Positions 10,601 to 22,514 of a stretch of 64,000 bases of DNA are shown piece after piece. A program made the translations under genes and the position numbers. The DNA is from Tausonia pullulans (taxonomy: Eukaryota > Basidiomycota > Tremellomycetes > Cystofilobasidiales > Mrakiaceae). Below the pieces are notes generated by a model. The model saw nothing but the letters and a program-made list of their open reading frames with translations, searched no databases and was not told the DNA's origin. The stretch's first letter is position 1, and each line of letters begins with the position of its first letter. Location: positions 248,001 to 312,000 of the forward strand of contig OX637621.1 in assembly GCA_951802195.1 (NCBI GenBank), given 5' to 3'.

Positions 10601-13600
10601 TATAGGACTGGATCACCCTACGCTGAGCCTCATGTGTACGGCAACATTGGGCGGAGGCGGTCCGACACCTCCTCGGTGAGTCAGCGCTCGATCAGCGTAA
10701 TCTCATTATTCTCCAGCTTACGAAACCCTCCCTCTGTCAAGGATGAGACCAGGAGTAGAAGCGACTTATCGAACTCCCTCAACCGGGCTGACCGCGACCA
10801 GCGAAACCGAGTAGCTAGCCAGCCCAGCCAGGTGTCTGACCATCTTGACAATGACCGGCGCACCCATGAGGACAACCTCAACAAGATCTCTAACTCAATC
10901 CACCAGCTTCGCGACGACCTCCTGCCCACCTCCCAGCTTCATAACCATCCGCCGTCTCAGGTCCCGACAATCGTTCTTGGTGTGTCCGCGTCCCCATTGC
11001 TAAAACGTGGTGCTTGGAGGTCGTTCCCTGACTTGGAGGTATTTTGCCCTCAGACTCGCCGCCCTCGAACGGGCACGATCGACGCGGCTCAGAACAGATC
11101 CTTGAGGACGCTGCCCGTCGGGTTGAGTTTGCCACCAACTCGCTTGCGCCTGACGGTCACCGACGCAACCACTCGAATGTCACCTTTGATGACGTTGAGC
11201 GGGTGAGCTTCTTATCTTCACAAACTCATATTAGGCGTTCCACTGACAGACCGCCCTCGTTTCCTCCGCGCCTAGATCGTCAACGCCTCTCAGAACCGCG
11301 CACCGACGCAGCCGCCGATCTCGATCAATTTTGACGCTCCACAAGCAACCCTTCCCCCCAACAAGGGGTTGACGTCTGTCCCCGTTGTGGGCACAGTGCC
11401 TTCGGTCGTCGTGGTAGACTCAGATGGTAACAAGGGCCGCCCGGGGACGACAACTATCGTTCATGATGGCGCTGCTGGTGGGGAGCGGAGGGAAGAGGGT
11501 CTCCTGTCCAAGCTGGGCGTCCTGCCCGGTCCGGAAAGGCGGGAGGAGAATTTCCGCCGCGAGTCGGAGCGGAGAAGGGAGGAGGATCTCCGACGCGAGG
11601 CGGAGGCTCGTCGTGAGGACACGAGGCGCATTGACGAGAGCAACAAACGCCTGGCCGATTCGGTATGTGAAGGAGAACATAAGTGAGATTCAACGGCGCG
11701 AGGCTGTGCTGATTAATCTCCTCTTTTTTCAGTTGCGACTGGGTGGTGGCCGTACCTCCCCGAGGGAGGAAAGCGTGAGTCTCTTTTAAGCGGTAGGGAC
11801 GAGGTCTAGCATTGACGTATATATCTTTCCCGCAGGGCGGTACTCTTAAATCAGCGGTCGGCGGACTTCTTGGCGGCGCGGCAGCTGGGCTGGGAATGAA
11901 CCTCTTTGATCATGGTGCGTGTCCGCGTGCCCTGATATCCGGACATATCACTGAGTTTCTGGACTCCTTCTACTTCAGAATCCAAGGACGCAGGAAAAGC
12001 TGAGCGCAAAGCTGAAAAGGCGGCAGACAAGGCCGAGGCGGCGCTCGAACGATTCGAGCATCTCGAGGACCGCGTCGCTAGGTCAGCCTCCGTCCAGTCC
12101 GTGGCTCCCTCAGCAGGGGCTCTACCTACTGCCGCGGGCCCAAGGGGATCATTTGCCCCGGTGGTCGTCCAGTCCGATGCTACGCCGGTTCGACCCACCA
12201 GTACGACGACCTCAACCGCCGGCAGGCTCGCCACGCCTCACCCGCCGACCGTGGTCACTGAGGAGACCTACGAGGAGACAAATTCGGCTCCCGTTGTCGA
12301 GTCTGGCGTCAGCTTCCGGCCCGCTGGGCCTCGCATGACTCCTGGCGTCTCGAGCGCAAAGCCTGTCCCGCTCACAACTCTTGGTAACATTGCCTCATCG
12401 CCATCGGGCCCTGACGTCGCTGGGTCCTCGTCGACGTCGTCAGGCGGTCCCTTTTCGGCCTTCAAGCCGGTCAAGGAATCCTGGGCAACAAATGTTCCGG
12501 CAAATCGTCCCATCAAGCCTGCGAAGGAGTCGGCCAACGTCAAGCCGGTCGGGGTGGTCGCAGAGGATGGGCCGCCGGTTCAAGCCAATGAGGTCGATCT
12601 AGGAGGACGATCTCGCCCAGTGACGACTGTTCCAGGTGAGAGTTCTATCCACAGAGAGCTCTCTTGACGTCTCAACATGAACTGATTCTCGACCTCGCCC
12701 GGTAGCTCCCCTCGCCGAAGCGGCACCCATGGCCATCTACGAGACAGTCCCGAACACTAACGCCAAGGAGCGGCCTCTCCCATCACGACCCATTAGCTCG
12801 TTCCTGAACCGTAAGCCTGCTCCGGTCGAATTTAGCGACAGCGCTGGAGGGGTCACGGTCGCCGAAGCGGAGGGCATCGCGAGTCCCTCTAAGACGCCGG
12901 TCCAGGTCGACGAGAAGCTCAAAGGTGAGTGAGGTTTGGACCGTATTTTATAAGATTCTCCTAATCTAGACATCGATTCCGCTTCAGGTTCTGCCGCTGC
13001 GCAGCGTGCTCCTGTCGCGTCGACATCGTACAGCAACGAGGCCGCGCTCCCTCGAGGTGAGCTGTCTTACTCGCTTGTCTCGACGAGTTGTTTTGAACTT
13101 ATCCTTCCTATATCTGTAGCCGTCGCCGCTCGCGCTGCTTCAGCCGATAGCAAAGGCAATCCCAAGATCAGCGAGTCTTTCAAGATCGCCGGCCCACGCC
13201 CGCTTCCGGTAGCCTCTCCAACCCCAGTAATCTCGAGGCCCGGCGATGGTCAAGGTGGGCATTGTTTGAGTGCTGCTGAATAGACTATTCCACTGATGTG
13301 GCTCTCTTGCGGGACCTTCAGAGCCCACGCTTGTCTTGTCCGACGGAGCGGGAGGTTCGACAGTCATACCTCTGGCTGGTAGCGGGCGCTACCCTGGCTT
13401 TGCCTCAAGCAGCGATGCGAAGGGCAAGAAGCCGATACGAGCCAGCTCCAAGACCCAGATCGAGGAGGAAGTGGAAAATCTCGGCCCATCCCCCTCGCCA
13501 GGTGAACATAGGCTCCGGTTTCGCCGATTTCATCTTGAATCCTTTCTAAATCGGTGGCGTTCTCTCATGCAGGTCCACAACTCAGCCTTTCTGACGGTGC

Positions 13601-15723
13601 TGGCCACTCCACGACAGTACCTCTGAGCTCATCGATTCCGGAAGAGCAGAACGTCCGGCCGCCTGCGGCCGCCAAGGCCTCCTCGAGCAAGATTGTCCGA
13701 CGTAAATTACTGTCTCTCTTTGTTTCTGTGTTCTCCTTCCCAGTCGCTCAGAATAACTGACGATGAGCCCGGCGGTCCTCATGTAGCTCCCCTTGGCCCT
13801 GGTGGACGCCCTCGACCGACGACCACTATCCCGGCCCCACTCGCTCCGAGCGCAGCAGCCGTCAAGGAGAAGGAGAAAGTGAAAGAGCAGGAGAGGAATC
13901 AGGAGAAGACAACCGTCCTTTCTGATGCCCCAGACAGCAGCGGCAACGCGTTTACAGCCGCTGTCGTCGCCTCTGACGTCGGCGTCCAACCGACTGAGGT
14001 ACCGAGCCTCGCCATCACGGACGGCTCAGGCAAGACAACGAAGATCCCGCTCGGACTGGCGTCGCCCAAGCCTGTGCTTGCCCCTGCCCTTGCCCCTGCG
14101 GTCTCGGTTGCTGCTGATCCGAAGGGAGGAGCATCCGCGAAGCCTGCGGCAGTGATAGCCCCCCCTGCCGCTGTTAATGCAGGCGAATTGGCGGCGGTGA
14201 CGACTGCCAGCAATTTGAAGCCGGCCGTAGCAATCACCGATTCAGTACGTCGTCCTAGCCGAGTATCTTCCAGAGTTGAGCTCCAATTTATCCAACGTCT
14301 TGTCATCGACCTTAGTCCAAGGCCACGAATGAACTCCTTCAGACTCTCCAAAAAGCCATCGCTGACCTCAAAGTGGCCAACGAGAAGCGGCAGAAGGATG
14401 AGGAGGCGCATCGCAAAATTCAGGCCGAACAGGCAAAGAAGATTGACCAACTCTTTGCGGCAAATGTGGCCGACAAGGCGGCGATGGCCAAGCGGATGCA
14501 GGAGGAGGAGAAGAAGCCTCCACCGAGTACGTATCTCTTCTCTTCTTGGTCTCTCAAGCTCACACCGCTTGCTCCCTTCTCTTCCTACCCACAGCCATCC
14601 AGACCCTCGTTGACGTCAGCGCCAAGAATCAGACCGACAATACGAAAGCCTTGAAAGATCGTGAGTAGTGCTATCCTGTCTTCGAGTGGGGTGTAGCTTA
14701 TGTACTTACCTCTCCTTTAACTCGCAGTCAACAACGGTCAGTTGAAGCCTCCAAGGACCAAGCTGCCACTCCCGCCTGACGATCTGTCTTCCCCCTCTCT
14801 TCGGCAGAAATCGCAAAACAGAACGCAGCCAATGCAAAGGCCCTCGAGGAAACGAAGAAGATGGTCCGTCTTGAGTTTGATCTGCATCTTTGTCGAACGA
14901 TCTGACTCATCTGTCGTCTTCACCAGGCCAAGGAGCAAGTGGCCTTCAATCTCACTGGCCATCTGAACGATTTCAGCAAGAATGTGAGCTTGTGGCCTCT
15001 TTTTCTCCCGTTTAGCGCTCTTTTGACCATATTTGAACAGCTCGCTGGTGAGGTCAAGATTCTCATGAAGGAGGTCGGAGATCTCCGCGAGGCAAAGCGC
15101 GCGCTTCAGCAGTCCGTCTCGATCCTTTCTCATATTTCTCATGCTCGTCAGCTGAATCACTGGTCAATACAGCGAGATTGCCGACCTCCTCCTCATCAAG
15201 GCTCGCCACGGCGGCGGAGACGGCCTCAACCTTTTCCCGATGCCAGTAAGTCTCGCCATTGCAACGCCGGCAGTTGCATAGCTTTTGACGTCGTTTTCTA
15301 CCCTTTCTATTTTATTTTTTAAACTCAGGGAGCTGCCGCCAAGGTCCGATATTGATTTTTTCCTCCACCGTACGTCGTGATCTGACGCTCACTTCACCTA
15401 AATACAGACTACCGCCGCCGCCACTACCAAGAAGCCTGTTCCAGCGAAGCCTGTTCCTGCCGTTCCCCCCCCTGCTCCCATCCCCCCTCCGGCCCCTGGC
15501 CCCACCGCCGCCTATCAATGGCCCACTGGCTACTCCCTTACCCAGTACCCTCACCCCTACCCTGCTACGCCTGTCGCTGCTCCGCCTCCCCAACCGCCCG
15601 GTCTCGGCTTTGCACCTGTCTGGACGTATGCGGCTCCTCTCCAGCCTGTGAGCTCTCTCTCTTCTCGTTGTCCACTCTTTGGAAGAGAATGCTGAACTCT
15701 CCTCTTCCCCTTAGGCCAAGTAA
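4605..15723 (+). CDS. Giant PH-domain protein with disordered repeats and C-terminal coiled coil (about 31 exons, about 3,000 aa)
   Basis: Start is the first in-frame ATG after a CT-rich leader; exon 1 (to 6557) encodes 651 Ser/Pro-rich residues. A PH domain follows over five exons: 6639-6790 (HLWYLNVHD, LPRWIRCDARLG), 6853-6875 (LDLVHSE), 6952-7044, 7107-7197 (HPFQICYPDGIERLGTDSA, RTRWVAAL) and the start of 7268-8820 (WDVI). The W in the last helix is the PH hallmark. Later parts: RYLHSQDQQRIGRDALQASQ (8882 on), a long Arg/Glu helix (about 9890-10080), the recurring SDGAG..T.(I/V)PL motif (11400-14240), a Lys/Glu coiled coil (14322-15110) and a Pro/Tyr-rich tail (QWPTGYSLTQYPHPYP) ending AAPLQPAK-stop. 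Nearly all introns are GT-AG and close in phase. Exceptions are a GC-AG intron in the PH domain, an uncertain junction near 13690-13760, and a one-base frame conflict in a G/A-rich tract near 8240-8350. Membrane-associated scaffolding is inferred from the PH domain only. Confidence 0.85.
8240..8350 (+). repeat. G/A-rich low-complexity tract inside the PH gene exon
   Basis: An almost pure purine run of GGA, GGG and AGG units including stretches of G, followed by an AGC-rich segment. It lies in the 7268-8820 exon. The frame that is coding before the tract and the one that is coding after it differ by one base; neither flanking part has a stop in its own frame. Such a tract is prone to replication slippage and to base-calling error. 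Confidence 0.8.
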
Positions 15724-15946
15724 GGACTGTCAGTCCTCTTTCCTTGCTCGTTCCTTGTTACGCCCTTATTTTCCGTGTTGTTTCTCGACCTTTTCGTTCT
15801 TTCATTCCTTTCTCAGTGTTCTTCCTTCGGTTCTCGTTGTTTTCTCTCTCTCATGTCCTGTTAATGAATACCGTTAAATCATCGAAAATCTCAGCTAGCA
15901 TGTAAGCACTCGAGATCTCTCACTCTCCTTTACCCCTCCTCCGCCT
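15724..15946. other. Convergent 3' ends of the PH gene and SWC5
   Basis: A 220-nt T/C-rich interval between two facing stop codons. It is expected to hold both 3' UTRs. No gene or RNA seen. Confidence 0.6.
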
Positions 15947-17069
15947 TCACCTCCCGAGCCGGCCATCAACGCGCCCAAGAAAGTCCATCTTCTCCAGGAA
16001 GCCCGCCCCACCCTTTTTCCGGTTGCGCTCGAGCTCATCCCGTTCAGCCTCGGTGAGGATCGCCCGCTGTGCCTTCCAGTCTCCCGCGGACTGCCGAGCG
16101 GACGATCGATGGGTCAACTGCCGTCCTTTTGACCCCTATGAATTACCCATACTCAGACATACCTTCTCAAGGGTCGTCATCTTCTTTGGTCGCACAAGCG
16201 AGGCGGAAAGCGCCTCGAGTGTGCCACGCTTCTTCTTCGGCGGTGGTCGCTTGGGCTGTAGGGAGGGGGCCGCTGGTGCTGCTGCTGTAGAAGGAGGCGC
16301 AACGGGTAGAGAATGAGGAGTGGAGGCGTTGGAGGAGTCTGTTGAGGGCTGGGTGAGGATAGTGGGGTTGATTGGAGTGGCGGTTGTGGAGGGGTTGATG
16401 GTAGTCTCTGCGCCGAGGGAGGCAGCTGTAGAGACCGAGTCGGCAAATGCGAGGGCTTCTGGGGAGTCTGCGGGGACGAGCCTCTCCTCCCTAAGTGTGT
16501 TCAAGAGACGTTGAGAGGTTAATCGGAGCTTGAGTAAGCGGAGCGTAGCACAAGGACCTCGTCGAGGAGAGGTGGACGACCGCCTTGTTGAACAAGCGAG
16601 CGACCTTCCATCCACTCCTCTCGATCCAATACAGACGGACGTACAGAAAGACCTCTCCCGCGAACTTTCTCGGAACCTTGATCGTCACCATCCTGGGCTC
16701 CTCCACGCCCTCGACCGCCCGACCCTTGCCCTTGGCGGCGGCAGCGGCGAGCAGCTCCGCGTAGCCGAGGACGGGGGTTGCGTCGGCGTCGGCATCCTCT
16801 CCCCCTTCGCCACTCCTCCCCGCTGGGGGCGACGCCGACCGGGACCGCCGTCGCTTGGTCGAGCGCGTCGACGGCCGAGAAGAGGAAGCTATAGACGGGC
16901 CGGCAGGATCGTCGTCAGAGTCCGGCTCAGAGGATGGAGAGGTGGGTCCCGCGGCAGGGATGGCGGCGTCGGGCGCGAAGTCGAGGTCATCGGCCTCGTC
17001 GTCCGAGGGGAGGTCCGTCGTTGAGAGAGTGGGAGGAGGGCCGAGAGAGGTAGGTAGATCGAGAGCCAT
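15947..17069 (-). CDS. SWC5: SWR1-complex subunit SWC5 (BCNT family)
   Basis: Three exons (16645-17069, 16163-16490, 15947-16090) total 897 nt and 298 residues. The N-terminus (MALDLPTSLGPPP...) is acidic, with LPSDDEADDLDFAP and SSEPDSDDDPAG, the kind of region Swc5 uses to bind H2A-H2B. Then come a basic patch (TKRRRSRSAS), a KFAGEVFLEERLVPADSPEA segment, a Ser/Thr/Pro linker with PKRPPPKKKRGTLEAL, and the conserved BCNT-C domain: KMTTLEKSAGDWKAQRA, then GAGFLEKMDFLGRVDGR at the very end. Family knowledge: Swc5 stimulates the Swr1 ATPase that exchanges H2A for H2A.Z, acting in the nucleus. The protein stops soon after RVDGR and so lacks the short tail found in many homologues. First member of a five-gene tandem minus-strand array. 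Confidence 0.88.
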
Positions 17070-17436
17070 GGGAGTGGGAAGGAGGGAGACGAGACGAGGC
17101 CAAGAAGGAAAGGCGAGGTGGAGGTTGGGGTGTAGTTGTTGGGTGGGACGGTACGCGCGGCAACGAGACTGACCGCCTTTCAACGCGGCGAGACCATAGT
17201 GCGAGAGGCTTGGGCGAAAGGGATGGGTGTGCCGTGCCACGCAGAAGGGTCTGCAATAAGCGATCTCCGACGCCGTTCGCTGATTTTAAATCGCAGACAA
17301 GTTCGATAGATAGAGGAATCAGATAGGGAGGAAAAAAAACCGATAAAAACCGCGCAGAGGATAAAGAAGCAAAACCAAGCAAAACACCCTGATCAAACAC
17401 GCCCCACCCGCCTTTGACTTTAGTCTTCCTTTCCTT
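17070..17436. other. Spacer between the GT90 stop and the SWC5 start
   Basis: Should hold the SWC5 promoter and the GT90 3' UTR (both genes are on the minus strand). It is A/G-rich near 17310-17360 on the plus strand. No further gene seen. Confidence 0.5.
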
Positions 17437-20400
17437 CTAGTCATCCTTCTCCGCCTCGGCGGCTGCCTCCGCCGCCTTAGCAGCCTTATTTGCAGCCTTC
17501 TTGACCCGAAGCGCCTCAAGCGGATCGATTGGTCTCTGGGGCGGAGGCGGCCGGCGGACCGTCTGTGCTTCCGACGCCGGGATAATGTTGACGGGCTCGG
17601 CGATGTACTCAAAGTTCTGGGAATCACAGGGCAAGAGGATTAGTGGGAGATGTAGTAGAGTTGAGTTGAGAGGACGCACCATTGTGCCGCGCTTTGGGGA
17701 GACCAGCCGGGCCCACTCGAGATAGAGCCGGAACATGTAGGCCGTCTGCAATGTGTCGCCGTCTTAGTTTTCTGTCTCTTTCGTACATCCACTCAGGAAG
17801 CCAGCGAACGCACCATATCCTCCTTGCGCCAATGCTTGCTCGACCAGTTGCGTCCGTTAGCGGCAATCATCTTGGCGAGCGCGTCCTCACCCGTGATGCC
17901 CTGCTCGTCGTCACCACGGAAGAAGGCAACGATGTCGTACAGGTCCGAATAGTCGACCTTGACAGGGACGTAATGCAGCCATGGTTGGACACGGTCGTTC
18001 CACCCTAGATTGATAGAGCGGCTGAAGTCAGTTTGAGGACAAGATAGCAGCGGGACGGCGGACACAAACATTCTGGGTAAATGGTCGACTTGAGAACCAT
18101 GGCGCCCGAGGTGAGGACACGCTTGAACCGAGCAGACCAGGCGTTTCCATCGACGTCGAGGATGTACTTGTAATGGTTCTCCTCCTCGAACGTCCGGACA
18201 GGGCGGAAGGTGAGCTCCTCGGTGATTTCGTCGCAAGTGCCATCCTCGATGTTGCACTCTGTGGAAACCGGAAGGACCCGTCAGGGCGAACTGGAATGAT
18301 GAATGGAACAAGGTTCGACCGTCTGACTGGACGCACGGATGGGTTCGTAGGCCAGACCGATGTCAAACATGACCTCGTTGAGCTGAGATCGATCTTGGAC
18401 CTTCATTGCCTCCTTAAGCGACCTCTGACTCTCGGCGGCGTTGTGAGGTGGCGGCAGGACGAGAACCTTGTCTGTCGCGTTGAGGCTGACCATGCTCGTG
18501 AGCCTGGCGCGGTGTGAGTTGCGCCACTGAGTCTCCTTGCTGAAGTAGCCTCCGGTGTTGCGACCGCGCCAGAGAAGGCGGGCGTCCGATTTGGTCTCCC
18601 ACGCGGTGACCTCCCGGCTAAGGTCCTCTCCCCACTGCTCGACGGCTATAATGGCGGAAGAAACTCAATGCAGTCAGTAGCCGTAATATGAGTTCTAAAA
18701 CCATACGTAAGACGCACGGATGCCGAGAATGTCCGCGTGAAACCTGGTCTTGGAGAGCGAAAAGATCGGGAAGAGCTCGCCTTGAGTATGAGGCTCGACT
18801 CCCGCTGTAGAGCCATGAAGGTTAAGGATCTCTGGGTTCTCGCAGATGTCCATCGCTTGGACGTGGGAGACGATGAACGATTTGTTGGCGTTCGGCTTAG
18901 GGAGTGGGATGTCGACGCCGGCGACCTTCATGTTGCGAAGCTTCGAGCCAGGCGGGCACGCCGCTACCCAGCCGACCATCGAGGTGTCCATCTCGGTTGT
19001 TGGGTCGAGGTCTTCGGGAGAATGCGGCGTCAGGGGCCTGGAGGAAAGTGAGACAAGACGAAGACAACGCGCTCTCACACTCTCCGTCCTCGGCGAGAAT
19101 CTTAAGGTCCTCGAGGTGAGCATCGCTGATGAAGCGCGTCGGCGAGTCGTGAATCGAGTAGACGGCGTCAAAGTCCGGGATCCACCGAGCTACACTTCTG
19201 ATGAGCTCGACCTGGCCGTTGCGGCGGTCGTCCGAACCGCCAATTTTTGCAGAGTCGTACGTGATGTGGTTGGTGTCGACGTGGCCGTTCTTGACTGACA
19301 GCGTGAACGTGTCCTCCGAGGTCTGTATGCGGGCGAGCCGCGAGCGGAGGAGCGAGGATGACATGGCTCGGAAGGGCGCCAAATCGATGTTAATCCGGTC
19401 GTACTCGTCCGGGAGGTGGACGCTGTTCACCCTGGATCGTCGAGCGTCGAGAAGGAGCTTATCAGCCATCAGATCTTCGTGATAGCCTCGAGGGAGCAGG
19501 ATTTACTGGCAGTACTTCCACCAGTGGTCGAAGCCTGCAAGCAAGAGGAAAGAGATATTCAGCCACCGGCCAGCCTAGGCTCATGACTGAGACAAGTCCT
19601 GTCCAACCGCGCGCACCTTTAGGAGGGGGCAGCCCTCCGTTGCGACGCTTGTACTCATTGACGGCCTCCTCGAGCGTCTTGGACTGCCGGGCGAGCTTGT
19701 CCTGCCAGGCGTCCTTGGCGTTGTCGATGAGCGTGTAGATCGGATGATGACTCGCTGGCGCGTCCATGTTGACCTCGAGCATGCCCTGAATGACGCGGTG
19801 CTCGTCTCGGTCGCCTACGAGGGAGGGGACCGGTGAGAGCGCCTCCGACTGGCCGTACGCTTCATCGTCACCTCCTGCTCCTCTTATCTTTCCGTTAGGG
19901 TAGAAGGACGAGGGAGGTTTAAGGTAGATAGGGGCGAGGAACCACGAGGCACCGGACGGGTCCGCATCGTCGATGGCCGCCCGACGGATGAGAAAGACGG
20001 CGAGGGCGAACACGAGAAGAAGAATCGTCTTGGGCTTCGTCAGGAACTTGCGGCGAATCCACGAGAGGTAGTTGGACAGCCTCAAGGCTGAACCACCGGA
20101 ACCACGGCGAGGGAGCAGGCCGTGGTGATCGTGACGTGTGCTGCTGCTGCTGCTTGACCCCACGAGCGAGAAGGCCGGCGGCTCCTCAAACCCGTTGCCG
20201 CCCTTGAGATCTGGCGAGCGATTGAGTTTGTGCTGCTTGTCCGAAACCCACCTGTCCCTGAACGATCGGGGCATCGGCGAGAGGATCGGCGGCGAGGAGT
20301 CCTCGTTCGGCGAGCTCTCCCGCTCGCGGACAAGCGAGGAGCCGGCGGTGAGCACGCTAGGAGGAAGACCGGTGGGCGAGGGCGACATGGAGGACTCTCC

Positions 20401-20448
20401 AGCGTCGCTACCCTGATAGTTGTTTGGGTACCGTGATCGGGTTTGCAT
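17437..20448 (-). CDS. Family-90 glycosyltransferase, CAP10/beta-1,2-xylosyltransferase type, type II membrane protein
   Basis: The start is ATG at 20448 in a GCCATG context. A Ser/Pro-rich cytosolic tail of about 130 residues (MQTRSRYPNNYQG...) is followed by a basic stop (RRKFLTKPK) and one membrane anchor (about residues 141-155, TILLLVFALAVFLI), as in Golgi transferases. Exon 1 ends at 19617; a 28-nt exon (19507-19534) gives GFDHWWKYC, joined to VNSVHLPDEYDRINIDLAPF, the GT90 entry motif. Later come LLWRGRNTGGYFSKETQWR, YKYILDVDGNAWSARFKRVL, SGAMVLKSTIYPEWWNDRVQ and LHYVPVKVDYSDLYDIVAFF, the sugar-nucleotide core. It ends in a Lys/Ala-rich tail (PLEALRVKKAANKAAKAAEA...DD). In Cryptococcus this family (CAP10, CXT1) modifies capsule or other glycans; the donor and acceptor here cannot be read from sequence. 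About eight exons, with several GTGCGT donors. Confidence 0.9.
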
Positions 20449-21086
20449 GGCGGGCAAAGACGAGCTTGAGATGGCTGGAGGTCGCCAAGTTGGAGAGGGA
20501 AGGTGAAGAGGGAGGAAGAGCGTGTTGAACGTGCTAGATCCCGGGTCCGAAGAGATGGCAGGGCCGAGAAGGGCTGATGGTTCAATTAGGGTGAAATTAG
20601 AAGGCCGCCTTGATAGCTCGTCTGCCAGCCGGGTAGCGGAGAAAAGGAGAGAAGGTAGTGAGACTCACAAGATGACTCGAGGGTAGGTTTGGAGCCGGCC
20701 AGGAATGGCTGCTAGAGAGACAAGCTCGAGGGTGCGAGCAGACGGTTGCCAAAGATATGCGAGATCGCCCGGGAAGGGTGTGTGGAGAGCGCTCGCTCGT
20801 CCTCTAAGTTGAAGTCGGTGGTGGGAGAAGAGGAAGACACCAAGAATGGAGAGAGAAAAGCGGAAGCGAGGGCGAGACAAAGAAAGAGTTGGGAGGCAGA
20901 GGAGGAGACTCGTCTGGAACGCGTCTCGCTCCTCGACGGTGCGCCGCCGGCTTAGGTCAAAAGGCCCAGACTTCGTCCGACGAGCTAGCCCGCTTTGACA
21001 GGGAGGGAGCTGTCTGTCTCTGTCTTGCAGTTGATCTCCATTATCTAGTAGCGAGATTAGGATACATCAATTATTTTTTCCCCGCA
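20449..21086. other. Spacer between the VMA12 stop and the GT90 start
   Basis: About 640 nt holding the GT90 promoter and 5' UTR and the VMA12 3' UTR. Short open frames are present but none with good codon use. Confidence 0.5.
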
Positions 21087-22103
21087 TCAACGTTCCTCTT
21101 CACCGCTACCAGCCTGGGCCAGCTGTCTCCGCTGTCGAAGGCCGCCACTCTCCGCCTCATCCACTCCAGCTTCTCCAATCTCGACAACTCTTGGCGTGGA
21201 CTCGCTGCCGTCCTTGTCCTCCTGCGCCTCCAGCAACGTCGCTGAACCTCGCTCCTTGCTTTCCTCCTCGACAGGCACCGGCGTGAGCCCAGCCTTGTTC
21301 CACCGCTCTTTCGACCGTCCCTCCCACGCTCGCGCCTCGCGAGCCTTATTGAAGTAAATAATGTACAGCGTCGCCTCGATGGCAACCATGGCGAGGAAGA
21401 CCGCCAGACTGACGAGTGTGTTCTGAGTGAGAGAAGCGCCTTAGTCCAATAACCAATTAGTCAAGAAAATGGAGAGAGCGTGCGCTTACCGTCTCCGCCC
21501 GCCATGACATCGTCCTTCGACCAAGGTACCAGACGCCTCCTCCAACACCCCCAGCCGAGAACAGCACGTTCGCGACAGCAGTGAGCTCCCTTCCAACTCC
21601 AGAGAGTTCCTTCCCGATCCCAAGTTCGGCCTTACGCTGGATCGAGGCGGGAAGGTAAGGCGAGAGCGTCGCGGTATCTGGGTTCGATGATGGGGCTGGG
21701 GCACGAGTTCTGGGTGGCAAGCTGTAGGTCGTGAGAGCTGCAAGGTTATGCGGGTGGTAGTCGGCTGGGTCTGGGAAGTCGTGAGGGTTCAACTTGTCGC
21801 TCTCATGAGATAGGGAGGAGTTCACGTACCAAGGCCTGCGTCAACCAGTCGCTGTCTCCCGTCCGATGTGCACCACATGCCAAAGACGCGGACGAGCACG
21901 GACGGGATCTCCCTGCTCTGCTTGCCTTCCTCATAGTCCTCGTACAACGCGTCCTGAAGGAGGATCGGGATCCGGCCGCCGAGCTCGGGCTCGAGGACGT
22001 CCGAGTCGAGAAGCGCGACGAGGAGATCAAAAAGTGGCGGCGTGAGTCGAACGAGCGAGCGGTCGGGCGAGGCAAGGCCTGTCCAGCTGGCGGAGGAGGT
22101 CAT
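21087..22103 (-). CDS. VMA12: V-ATPase assembly factor VMA12 (VPH2) homologue
   Basis: Three exons (21830-22103, 21490-21770, 21087-21422) sum to 891 nt, 296 residues, all phases closing. The N-terminal half is cytosolic (LTPPLFDLLVALLDSDVL, then VLVRVFGMWCTSDGRQ). The Vma12 domain starts near residue 145 with RKAELGIGKELSGVGRELTA and leads into two membrane segments, VLFSAGGVGGGVWYLG and LVSLAVFLAMVAIEATLYII. The tail is charged and acidic. Family knowledge: Vma12 sits in the ER membrane with Vma22 and protects the Vph1 subunit while the Vo sector assembles. Length and two-helix topology fit the family. Exon 3 may carry an extended Glu-rich tail that is not conserved. Confidence 0.85.
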
Positions 22104-22514
22104 GGTGTAATCTGGAGGAGGAGGGGGAGAAGGTGTTGGGAGTTAGGGGGTGGAGGGGGGTGAAGGTAACAGCGTGCGAGGCTCGAGGGCCCGGTGAAGA
22201 CCGAGGACGCGTCTCGGTCGCACAGCCCTGGGCCAGCGCTTTCTCTCCTAGAAAAATCTAATTTTATCATCGAATCCTCCACAACTCCATCAAAGTACGA
22301 TCACCGTATTAAATGGAGAAAGCGGGAGGGTGGGAGAAAGGTATGCTTACGCACATGCGCTACCGAAAGAGATGACAACTGAGTGAGGAGACGGCAGGGT
22401 CCTTGACTGTCGAACAAGTACGCAAGCTTTGTACTTTTTGTTCTGTTCGAGATTGCTTCTTCATTTCATATTTATTGATGGCTAATCTCAGGTATTGATC
22501 ATGCAACCCGACCT
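22104..22514. other. Spacer between the CipC-like stop and the VMA12 start
   Basis: About 410 nt; expected to contain the VMA12 promoter (C-rich tract on the minus strand near 22110-22160) and the CipC-like 3' UTR. Nothing else seen. Confidence 0.5.
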
